Shown here in pieces: positions 51,178 to 57,770 of a stretch of DNA of 57,770 bases. Location: contig NZ_SCFY01000026.1 of the NCBI RefSeq assembly GCF_007049795.1, positions 1-57,770 on the forward strand, in the 5' to 3' direction. Position 1 is the first letter of the stretch. Every line of letters starts with the position of its first letter. The position numbers were made by a program, and so were the translations under genes. The notes under the pieces were generated by a model. That model saw only the letters and a list, made by a program, of their open reading frames with translations. It did not search any database and was not told the origin of the DNA. The stretch comes from Ectopseudomonas mendocina. Its GTDB lineage: Bacteria; Pseudomonadota; Gammaproteobacteria; Pseudomonadales; Pseudomonadaceae.

Positions 51178-51633
51178 ATGGACGTGCAACAGAGCAATCC
51201 CTTCCAGACGCCGCAGGCCGATCTGCAGCCGAGCACCACCACTCAGTTGCCGCTCTACAGCATCGCAGGCGTTGGCCTGGCGACCTTCATCGGTACGCCG
51301 CTGGCCGGTGCATGGCTGCTGGCGCATAACCTGCAATTGCTCGGCAAGGCAGATCGAGTAGCGATGGTCTGGGGCATTTCCGTCGTGCTTCTGATCGTCA
51401 CCTTGGTCTTGGCTTTCGTGTTGCCCGAGGAGGTACCCGCCCTGCCTTTCGCCATCGCGCAACTGATGGCGATGATCATGTTGGCCAAGAACCTGATCGA
51501 GGCCGATCTCAAGCAGCATGCCGAGGCAGGTGGTGCGTACCTCTCCAATTGGCGGGCGGCGGGTATTGGCCTGATGTTCACCATTGGCCTGGCAGCATTA
51601 ATGTTCGCGGTGCTGATGATTTTCGATATTTGA
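51178..51633 (+). CDS. Conserved membrane protein of unknown function (151 aa)
   Basis: A hydrophilic N-terminus with NPFQTPQADL is followed by about four hydrophobic segments (about residues 26-48, 60-80, 84-104, 128-150). ATG behind AAGGAG. No motif; Pseudomonas carries comparable small membrane proteins in this place. Function unknown. Confidence 0.7.
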   Translation: MDVQQSNPFQTPQADLQPSTTTQLPLYSIAGVGLATFIGTPLAGAWLLAHNLQLLGKADRVAMVWGISVVLLIVTLVLAFVLPEEVPALPFAIAQLMAMIMLAKNLIEADLKQHAEAGGAYLSNWRAAGIGLMFTIGLAALMFAVLMIFDI

Positions 51634-51669
51634 GTGTCAAGTTCCCGGATTTCATCCGGGTTACGCATA

Positions 51670-51700
51670 CAAAAACGCCGGGCAATGCCCGGCGTTTTTG
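51670..51700. terminator. Bidirectional terminator between the membrane-protein gene and leuA
   Basis: CAAAAACGCCGGGCA and TGCCCGGCGTTTTTG form a 15-bp stem around a single A, with T runs on both strands; it serves convergent genes. Confidence 0.88.
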
Positions 51701-51717
51701 TGAGTGGCGCTGAAGGC

Positions 51718-53388
51718 TCAGGCCGCTTGCGACTCGGCCTGGCTCAGGGCGCGGTTCAAGGCGCTGAACAGGGCGCGGAAGCTTGCGGTGGTCAGGTTCT
51801 CGTCGATCCCGATGCCGTGCAGGGCACGACCGCCATTGACGCGCAGTTCGATGTAGGCAGCCGCCTTGGCGTTGGTGCCGGCACCGATGGCGTGCTCGCT
51901 GTAGTCCATGACTTCAACGGCGACCGGCAGCGCGGCAGCCAGCGCTTCCAGTGGGCCTTTACCGATGCCACGCCAATGGTGGTTCTCACTCCCTTCGATG
52001 ACTTCCACATCCACCGCGCTGGTGCCGTTCTCTTCCTGCAGGCGATGGCCTTTCAGGGCGTAGGGGCTGCGCGCTTGCAGGTACTCGGTCTCGAGCAATT
52101 GGTAGATCTGTGCGGCAGTCATTTCCAGGCCGAGGCGGTCGGTTTCACGCTGCACCACCTGGCTGAACTCGATCTGCATGCGACGTGGCAGGCTGATGCC
52201 GTATTCCTGCTCGAGCAGGAAGGTGATGCCGCCTTTGCCGGACTGGCTGTTCACACGAATCACCGCCTCGTAGTCACGGCCGATGTCGGCCGGATCGATA
52301 GGCAGGTACGGCACTTCCCACAGGGCATCGTCCTTCTGCTGGGCGAAGCCCTTGCGGATGGCGTCCTGGTGCGAGCCGGAGAAAGCGGTGTGCACCAGGT
52401 CGCCGACGTACGGGTGGCGCGGGTGCACCGGAATCTGGTTGCAGTCCTCGACCACCTTGCGCACGGCGTCGATGTCGGAAAAGTCCAGCTCCGGGGCGAC
52501 GCCCTGGGTGTAGAGGTTCAGCGCCAGGGTCACCAGGCAGACGTTGCCGGTGCGCTCGCCGTTGCCGAACAGGCAGCCTTCGACACGGTCGGCGCCGGCC
52601 ATGACGGCCAGCTCGGAAGCGGCGACGCCAGTGCCACGGTCATTGTGGGTGTGTACGCTGATCAGCACGCTGTCACGGCGGTCGACGTGACGACCGAACC
52701 ACTCGATCTGGTCGGCGTAATTGTTCGGCGTGGCGCACTCGATGGTGGCGGGCAGGTTGAGGATCAGCTTGTTCGCCGGGGTTGGCTGGAACACGCCGAT
52801 CACCGCGTTGCACACATCGACGGCGAAATCGATCTCGGTGCTGCTGAACACCTCCGGCGAATACTCGAAGCCCCACTGGGTTTCCGGCGCGGCATCGGCC
52901 AGGCGCTTGATGGTGGTGCCAGCGGCCACGGCGATGGCTTTGACGCCGGCCTTGTCCTGGTTGAAGACGATCTTGCGGAAGCTCGGTGCGCAGGCGTTGT
53001 AGTAGTGGACGATGGCCTTCTTGGCGCCTTTCAGCGACTCGAAGGTGCGCTCGATGAGGTCGTCACGGGCCTGGGTCAGCACCTGGATGGTCACATCGTC
53101 GGGGATGTGGCCGCCTTCGATCAGCTCACGCACGAAGTCGAAGTCGGTCTGCGAGGCGGACGGGAAGCCCACTTCGATTTCCTTCAGACCCACGGCCACC
53201 AGGCACTTGAAGAAGCGCATCTTCTTCTCGGCATCCATCGGCTCGATCAGCGACTGGTTGCCGTCGCGCAGGTCGGTGGACAGCCAGATCGGCGCCTTGT
53301 CGATGATCTTGTCCGGCCAGGTGCGGTCCGGAATCTGGATCTGAGTGAACGGGCGGTACTTCTTCGACGGGTCTTTGAGCATGGTCAT
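51718..53388 (-). CDS. leuA: 2-isopropylmalate synthase LeuA (556 aa)
   Basis: First committed enzyme of leucine synthesis, from 2-oxoisovalerate and acetyl-CoA. Visible are LSTDLRDGNQSL, HTHNDRGTGVAASELAV, GNGERTGNVCLV and the C-terminal leucine-binding regulatory domain. Start at MTMLKDPSKKYRPF. The gene is preceded by a short leucine-rich ORF. Confidence 0.97.
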   Translation of the reverse strand: MTMLKDPSKKYRPFTQIQIPDRTWPDKIIDKAPIWLSTDLRDGNQSLIEPMDAEKKMRFFKCLVAVGLKEIEVGFPSASQTDFDFVRELIEGGHIPDDVTIQVLTQARDDLIERTFESLKGAKKAIVHYYNACAPSFRKIVFNQDKAGVKAIAVAAGTTIKRLADAAPETQWGFEYSPEVFSSTEIDFAVDVCNAVIGVFQPTPANKLILNLPATIECATPNNYADQIEWFGRHVDRRDSVLISVHTHNDRGTGVAASELAVMAGADRVEGCLFGNGERTGNVCLVTLALNLYTQGVAPELDFSDIDAVRKVVEDCNQIPVHPRHPYVGDLVHTAFSGSHQDAIRKGFAQQKDDALWEVPYLPIDPADIGRDYEAVIRVNSQSGKGGITFLLEQEYGISLPRRMQIEFSQVVQRETDRLGLEMTAAQIYQLLETEYLQARSPYALKGHRLQEENGTSAVDVEVIEGSENHHWRGIGKGPLEALAAALPVAVEVMDYSEHAIGAGTNAKAAAYIELRVNGGRALHGIGIDENLTTASFRALFSALNRALSQAESQAA

Positions 53389-53446
53389 GAGCGGGTCCTG
53401 CGAAATGGGAGTCGAACACGAGGCCGGGCGGCCATGAAACGGGGTT

Positions 53447-53521
53447 TCAGGCGAGGCTTCGCAGTCGCGGGCTGACCAGTCGCAGGCATGCGAGCTGGCG
53501 GACGAGAAAGATGTTTTTCAT
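53447..53521 (-). CDS. Short leucine-rich ORF upstream of leuA, candidate leader peptide (24 aa)
   Basis: The 24 codons give MKNIFLVRQLACLRLVSPRL and then RSLA, with six leucines. The ATG is preceded by AGGGTG at fair spacing. It ends 58 bp upstream of leuA. Leucine leader peptides control leu genes by attenuation in enteric bacteria, but no obvious terminator with a T run lies between this ORF and leuA, so the mechanism would have to differ. Confidence 0.45.
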   Translation of the reverse strand: MKNIFLVRQLACLRLVSPRLRSLA

Positions 53522-53692
53522 GTGGGCACCCTATCCATAGCAGGTGGATATGGCAATGCTTGCTTAAAAAACGCCGATTTATTGCTGGATAGCTTTTGTT
53601 GGCGGATTTTATTGCTTTGAAAGTGATGTTTTCGGCGAATCGTGTTTCCAGGGGCGTGCACAGGCTCGCCCCCGTCCCTCGATGATCCGTCT

Positions 53693-54358
53693 TCAGTCGG
53701 CGTAGTCGTAGGCGCCGCCTTTTTCCAGGGCACGGCGATAGGCTGGCCTGGCATGGATGCGTTGCAGGAAATCGCTCAGGCGAGGGTGGTTGTTGAGTAC
53801 GCCACGGGCGGCAGCTGCTTCAAGTGGGAAACTGAGCTGAATATCGGCAGCGCTGAACGCATCGCCTGCGAACCAGTCGTGCTCGCTCAGTTGGCCCTCC
53901 AGGTAGTCGAAATGCAGTTTCAACTGCGGTGAGATGAACGCCTGACTGACCTTGTTCGCGATGCCGCGGGCGATTGGCTTGATGAAGAACGGCATTGGCG
54001 CGCTGCGCAGCTTGTCGAACACCAGCTTGAGCAGCAGCGGTGGCATCGCCGATCCTTCGGCGTAATGCAGCCAGTAGCGGTAGCGCAAGCGTTCCGCGCT
54101 ACCGGCGGCAGGCAGCAACCAATCGCCATAGCGCTCGGCCAGGTATTCGATGATGGCGCCGGACTCGGCAAGCGTCAGTTCGCCATCGGTGATCAGCGGC
54201 GACTTGCCCAGAGGATGCACCTGGCGCAATTCGGCAGGGGCGAGCATGGTCTGCGGGTCGCGCTGGTAATGCTTGACCTGATAGTCGATACCAATCTCTT
54301 CGAGCATCCATAGGATGCGTTGCGAGCGCGAGTTGTTCAGGTGATGCAGAGTGATCAT
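53693..54358 (-). CDS. Glutathione S-transferase family protein (221 aa)
   Basis: Start at MITLHHLNNSRSQRILWM, with GGAG nine bases upstream. A thioredoxin-like N-domain (residues 1-80; SRSQR includes the likely catalytic serine) is followed by the usual all-helical C-domain. GKSPLITDGELTLAESGAII contains the conserved cis-Pro and ES of the glutathione site. Substrate unknown. Confidence 0.9.
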   Translation of the reverse strand: MITLHHLNNSRSQRILWMLEEIGIDYQVKHYQRDPQTMLAPAELRQVHPLGKSPLITDGELTLAESGAIIEYLAERYGDWLLPAAGSAERLRYRYWLHYAEGSAMPPLLLKLVFDKLRSAPMPFFIKPIARGIANKVSQAFISPQLKLHFDYLEGQLSEHDWFAGDAFSAADIQLSFPLEAAAARGVLNNHPRLSDFLQRIHARPAYRRALEKGGAYDYAD

Positions 54359-54425
54359 GGCAAGCTCCGGCCGATTCTGGGGCAGGGTTCTGTAATACGT
54401 CGTTCCGGTACGCACCACTAGCGTT

Positions 54426-55688
54426 TTATTGCACCGCCCTTGGCTGCTCGGCGATGGTGGGTCGCAATTCGCGCATGTCCGCACCGCTCGGGTGCTGGAA
54501 CACGCGCAGGCCGAACTCGGGGAGGATGGCCAGCAGGTGGTCGAAGATGTCCGACTGGATGCCTTCGTAGGCATTCCAGGCGATGGTGTTGGTGAAACAG
54601 TAGATTTCCAGCGGCAGGCCGTCGGCAGTCGGGCTGAGCTGGCGCACCAGCAGGGTCATGTTCTGGTGGATGTTCGGGTTGTGCCGCAGGTAGTGCTCGA
54701 CGTAGGCGCGGAAGCTGCCGATGTTGGTGATACGGCGGGTGTTCACCGCCTCCTTGCCGTGTTCGGCCAGCCTGGTGTTCCAGTCCTGCAGCTCCTGATC
54801 CTTGCGGTCGAGGTATTCGTCGAGGAGCATGAAGCGGCGTAGCCGTGCGATTTCTTCGTCGCTGAGGAAGTGAACGCTGGTCTGATCCAGAAACAGTGCG
54901 CGCTTGATCCGACGTCCGCCGGACTCCTGCATGCCACGCCAGTTCTTGAACGGGTCTGTAATGAAGCGCTTGGTCGGGATGGTGGTGATGGTCTTGTCCC
55001 AGTTCTGCACCTTGACCGTGTGCAGGGCGATGTCGATCACATCGCCGTCGGCGTTGAGCTGCGGCATTTCCACCCAGTCGCCGACGCGGATGATATCGCT
55101 GGAGGAGATCTGCACGCTGGCCACCAGCGATAGCAGAGTGTCCTGGAAGATCAACATCAGTACTGCTGCCATGGCGCCGAGACCGGACAGCAGAATCAGC
55201 GGAGAGCGGTCGATCAGGGCGGCCACCATCAGGATCGCGGCGATGGCGAAGATGGCAATCTTGATCACCTGCAGATAGCCCTTGATCGGCTTCAGGTGCG
55301 CATTCGGGCGGCGCTGGTAGAGGGTGTTGAGAATATCCAGCAGCGCGCCGATGGCCATGGCGATGGTCAGCACCACAAAGGCGCCGCAGACGTTGCGCGT
55401 CACTTCCACTATGGCAGCGGGCATGCCGGGTACCAAGACCACTCCGCTGGACAGTACCAGTGCTGGCACGATGTTGGACAGGCGCTTGATGATGCCGCTT
55501 TCCTTGATCTGGCCATGGCGGCCCAGGGCGGTCGCCCCGACCAGGCGGTAGATGGCGCGGACCAGAATACGTTTGACCACCCAGTTCGACAGCCAGGCGG
55601 CGACGATCAGGACGAGGGTCGCGGTGAGGGTGAGCAGTTCCGGCTGAGTGTTCAGCCAGTCCATCCAGGTAGTGAGCTCATTCGGCAT
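54426..55688 (-). CDS. MscS-family mechanosensitive channel, YbdG-like (420 aa)
   Basis: Five predicted transmembrane helices in residues about 20-195, the last with GLGAMAAVLMLIFQDTLLS, followed by the cytoplasmic beta domain (VGDWVEMPQLNADGDVIDIA) of MscS-type channels. Length fits YbdG/miniconductance type channels. It opens when membrane tension rises. Next to the GST gene with a 67-bp gap. Confidence 0.9.
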   Translation of the reverse strand: MPNELTTWMDWLNTQPELLTLTATLVLIVAAWLSNWVVKRILVRAIYRLVGATALGRHGQIKESGIIKRLSNIVPALVLSSGVVLVPGMPAAIVEVTRNVCGAFVVLTIAMAIGALLDILNTLYQRRPNAHLKPIKGYLQVIKIAIFAIAAILMVAALIDRSPLILLSGLGAMAAVLMLIFQDTLLSLVASVQISSSDIIRVGDWVEMPQLNADGDVIDIALHTVKVQNWDKTITTIPTKRFITDPFKNWRGMQESGGRRIKRALFLDQTSVHFLSDEEIARLRRFMLLDEYLDRKDQELQDWNTRLAEHGKEAVNTRRITNIGSFRAYVEHYLRHNPNIHQNMTLLVRQLSPTADGLPLEIYCFTNTIAWNAYEGIQSDIFDHLLAILPEFGLRVFQHPSGADMRELRPTIAEQPRAVQ

Positions 55689-55808
55689 TTCCGGCTCCGA
55701 AGCAGGCAGGAGGAAAGGCCGACGCTACACGGCCGGCCATCTGAGCCGCCGTACCCTAGCAAAAATGTGTCGTTAACCCAAACGGCAGGTGTTGCACGCT
55801 GCGTCGGT

Positions 55809-56720
55809 TCAGGGCTTGAACGCACCAATGAAGATCGCAGGATCAACCCGCGCATCGTTGAGGCTGACGTTCCAATGCAGGTGCGGGCCGGTGGCGCGTC
55901 CGGTGGCGCCGACCTTGCCCACATGGCCGCCTCGGGCGATTTCGTCGCCTAGCTTCACGTCAATCTCGGACAGGTGGCAGAACATGCTGATCAACCCCTG
56001 GCCGTGGTCGAGAAATACCGTCTTGCCATTGAAGAAATAATCGCCGGTGAGGATTACCTTGCCGGCCGCGGGGGCCTTGATCGGCGTGCCGCGGTTGGCG
56101 GCGAAGTCCAGGCCCGAATGCGGGTTGCGCTCCTCGCCGTTGAAGAAGCGGCGCAGGCCGAACGGGCTGGACAGCGGGCCGTTGACCGGTTTGTCGAACA
56201 TCAGGTTGCTCGGCTGGCGCGCGCTGAACTGCTGGTAGGCACGGGTCTGCTCGGCCAGCTCGCGCTCGATGCGTTTCAGGTTGGCGGCGTTGGGGGTGAC
56301 CTGCTGCTGGTTCTTGATGGTGATGCGCTGCTCGGCGTAGTGCTTGGCGCCGACCTGGAAAGTCAAGTGGCCACCGCCCTCGACCTCGACCTCGACCTGT
56401 TGAGTCCCTGGCTTGACGCTGAGCGGGATGCCGACAACGGCGATCCAGCGTTGGCCATCTTCGTGAACGGTCAGCACCGGCTTACCCTGATAGCGCACTT
56501 TGGGTGCCTGCGCCGGGTTGCCCAGATCGACCACCGCCACACCGCCCGGCACCGGCTTGTTCAGCAGGCGGGTGATAAAACCCTCGGCATGGGCGGGCAG
56601 GGTAAGACACAGAGCCAGGACGAACAGGCACAACTTGTGTAGGAGCGAGCTCTGCTCGCGAAAAGAGGGGCTGAAAAAGCTTCGCGAGCAGAGCTCGCTC
56701 CTACGCAGGAATGGTGACAT
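55809..56720 (-). CDS. M23/LytM-domain peptidase-type protein (303 aa)
   Basis: An exported protein with the signal core LCLFVLALCLTLPAHA, then an N-terminal beta domain and a LytM domain. The zinc motifs HSGLDFAANRG and GRATGPHLHWNVS give His, Asp and HxH ligands, so it should be an active or activator-type peptidoglycan endopeptidase. The only ATG, four bases after xseA, puts the first 30 codons largely in an inverted repeat, so the true start may be a TTG nearer the signal sequence. Operon with xseA. Confidence 0.88.
   Translation of the reverse strand: MSPFLRRSELCSRSFFSPSFREQSSLLHKLCLFVLALCLTLPAHAEGFITRLLNKPVPGGVAVVDLGNPAQAPKVRYQGKPVLTVHEDGQRWIAVVGIPLSVKPGTQQVEVEVEGGGHLTFQVGAKHYAEQRITIKNQQQVTPNAANLKRIERELAEQTRAYQQFSARQPSNLMFDKPVNGPLSSPFGLRRFFNGEERNPHSGLDFAANRGTPIKAPAAGKVILTGDYFFNGKTVFLDHGQGLISMFCHLSEIDVKLGDEIARGGHVGKVGATGRATGPHLHWNVSLNDARVDPAIFIGAFKP
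56639..56704. repeat. 24-bp inverted repeat (GTAGGAGCGAGCTC family)
   Basis: A perfect 24-bp inverted repeat beginning GTAGGAGCGAGCTCTGCTCG, with 18 bp between the arms, of a type frequent in Pseudomonas intergenic regions. Here it occupies the first codons of the M23 gene. Confidence 0.8.
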
Positions 56721-56724
56721 TGGC

Positions 56725-57770
56725 TCAATCCAGTAGCGACAAGGTCGCCGGTTGTATGTGGTTGTCTTCGACGCGCACGTCCAGTTCGCCTTCGCTCAGG
56801 CGCGCCTTGAGGCGTTGGCCCGGGCGGGTCTGCGCGGCGCTGCGCACGGCCTGACCGCGTTCGTCGAGGAGGATGCTGTAGCCACGACCGAGGGTGGCCA
56901 GGGGGCTGACGATCTGCAGTTGCGCGGCCAGTGCGCCCAGTTGCTGGCGCTGGCTGCGTAGCTGGCCTTGCATGGCGCGTGGCAGGCGCGTGGCCAGGCC
57001 ATCCAGGCGCTGGCGCAGCAGTGCCAGATTGCGGCCCGGATGCTGGGCGGCGAGGCGCGCGTCGAGACGGGCCAGGCGTTCGCGCTGATTGGCCAGTTGC
57101 TGGTTGAAGGCGCGGCGCAGGCGCATGTCCAGGTCATCCAGGCGCTGGGCTTGCTGGCGCAGGCGCTCGCCAGGGTGACGCAGGCGTTTGCTCACGCCTT
57201 CCAGACGCAGACGTTCGCGGGCCAGACGGCCCTGCATCTGCAGCACCAAGCGTCGTTGCAGATTGTGCAGGCGCTGCACCAGCTCACTGCTGTCTGGGGC
57301 CAGCAGTTCGGCGGCGGCCGACGGGGTTGGCGCGCGCACGTCAGCGACGAAGTCGGCGATGGAAACGTCCGTCTCGTGGCCCACGGCGCTGACTATGGGT
57401 GTTACGCATGCGGCTACGGCACGGGCCACGGCCTCCTCGTTGAAGCACCAGAGGTCTTCCAGTGAGCCGCCGCCACGGGCCAGGATCAGCGCATCGAAAC
57501 CCTGCGCGTCGGCGCGTTGCAGGGCGCGCACGATCTGTGCGGTGGCTTCGCGGCCCTGTACGGCAGTGGGGATCAGGTTCAGCTCAACCTGCGGCGCGCG
57601 GCGGCGAAAGACGCTGATGATGTCGCGGATTACTGCGCCGGTCGGCGAGGTGACGATGCCGATACGCTTGGGGGCGAGCCGCCGCCAGCCAGGGCGACAG
57701 TCAGTGAGTAATCGAGATTGAGTGCCAGCTTGAGCATCGCGCCGCCGGCTTGATAGGCCGGCAGGTACGC
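56725..57770 (-). CDS. xseA: Exodeoxyribonuclease VII large subunit XseA (3' part)
   Basis: Large catalytic subunit of a single-strand exonuclease that acts in DNA repair. The frame is clear from KRIGIVTSPTGAVIRDI onwards, through ILARGGGSLEDLWCFNEEAV, SAVGHETDVSIADFVADVRA and the long coiled coil to the C-terminal LGRGYSILLDE. The gene runs off the right edge. Beyond about 57669 the same frame gives a Ser/Arg-rich stretch unlike the family, while the next frame looks more protein-like, which may mean a frameshift or assembly problem. Confidence 0.85.
   Translation of the reverse strand, partial: VPAGLSSRRRDAQAGTQSRLLTDCRPGWRRLAPKRIGIVTSPTGAVIRDIISVFRRRAPQVELNLIPTAVQGREATAQIVRALQRADAQGFDALILARGGGSLEDLWCFNEEAVARAVAACVTPIVSAVGHETDVSIADFVADVRAPTPSAAAELLAPDSSELVQRLHNLQRRLVLQMQGRLARERLRLEGVSKRLRHPGERLRQQAQRLDDLDMRLRRAFNQQLANQRERLARLDARLAAQHPGRNLALLRQRLDGLATRLPRAMQGQLRSQRQQLGALAAQLQIVSPLATLGRGYSILLDERGQAVRSAAQTRPGQRLKARLSEGELDVRVEDNHIQPATLSLLD

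Noticed and set aside
53389..53446. Classical leu attenuator terminator between the leader ORF and leuA
   Set aside because: Only a short GGCC/GGCC-type pairing without a T run is visible, so no Rho-independent attenuator can be claimed.
51634..53475. Plus-strand open frame of 613 codons opposite leuA
   Set aside because: It covers leuA exactly in antisense and reads as repetitive Gly/Val/Asp/His filler, whereas LeuA is complete on the minus strand.
1..57770. CRISPR array
   Set aside because: I saw no series of identical 25-40 bp repeats separated by equal-length spacers. The short repeats found are dispersed or inverted.

Overview
The window is chromosomal DNA from a Pseudomonas-type gammaproteobacterium. 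From about 24.2 kb rightwards, the order queA-tgt-yajC-secDF, suhB/trmJ-cysE, isc operon, ndk-rlmN-pilF-rodZ-ispG-hisS-yfgM-bamB-der, then leuA and xseA is the arrangement I know from Pseudomonas aeruginosa. The protein sequences read as Pseudomonas, and Pseudomonas-style intergenic repeats are present. I cannot name the species from sequence alone; the mendocina/oleovorans/alcaligenes side of the genus is a guess.

Positions 1 to about 24,090 are the right-hand part of a temperate phage genome integrated at tRNA-Leu(CAA). Going left to right there is the end of a coiled-coil gene, a small antisense CsrA/Rsm-like regulator whose ribosome binding site lies in a hairpin, and a tightly overlapping run of nine virion genes of mostly unknown function (588-9509). 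Next is a 662-residue virion-type protein with short Gly-Met-Pro repeats, then a control module, a 2,422-residue 'polyvalent' protein expected to enter the host with the phage DNA, and a P4-type integrase. No tape-measure or tail-tube gene is visible, which fits a short-tailed (podovirus-like) phage, but the head genes lie outside the window.

The control module (12.5-15.4 kb) has two divergent Arc/Mnt-type ribbon-helix-helix repressors. They face each other across a promoter overlapped by three related operators, one of which is a perfect 21-bp palindrome. It continues with a small unknown protein, an ORF6N-type antirepressor and an unknown partner gene, and ends at a strong terminator. In content and in position (embedded among late virion genes) it matches the immI region of phage P22. 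An 18-bp motif (CCCCCTGTAGGGTTNGSC) occurs three times, each 50-75 bp upstream of a late virion gene, and is a candidate late-gene control element. A short peptide, GLFDDL, occurs twice at the start of the polyvalent protein and once at the end of a small exported protein encoded on the opposite strand.

The right-hand 33 kb is core chromosome. queA and tgt make queuosine in tRNA; yajC-secD-secF make the Sec ancillary complex; suhB and trmJ are divergent; cysE supplies O-acetylserine for cysteine. The isc operon (iscR-S-U-A-hscB-hscA-fdx-iscX) starts with a recognisable IscR-controlled promoter and keeps all the key cysteines. ndk, rlmN, pilF, rodZ, ispG, hisS, yfgM, bamB and der follow on the same strand. 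Further right are a methionine aminotransferase and omega-amidase pair, leuA preceded by a leucine-rich leader ORF, a glutathione transferase, a mechanosensitive channel, an M23 endopeptidase-like protein whose first codons lie in a repeat, and the 3' part of xseA. Several intergenic repeats are described: a MITE-like element between yajC and secD, and inverted repeats at 39.4, 50.3 and 56.6 kb.
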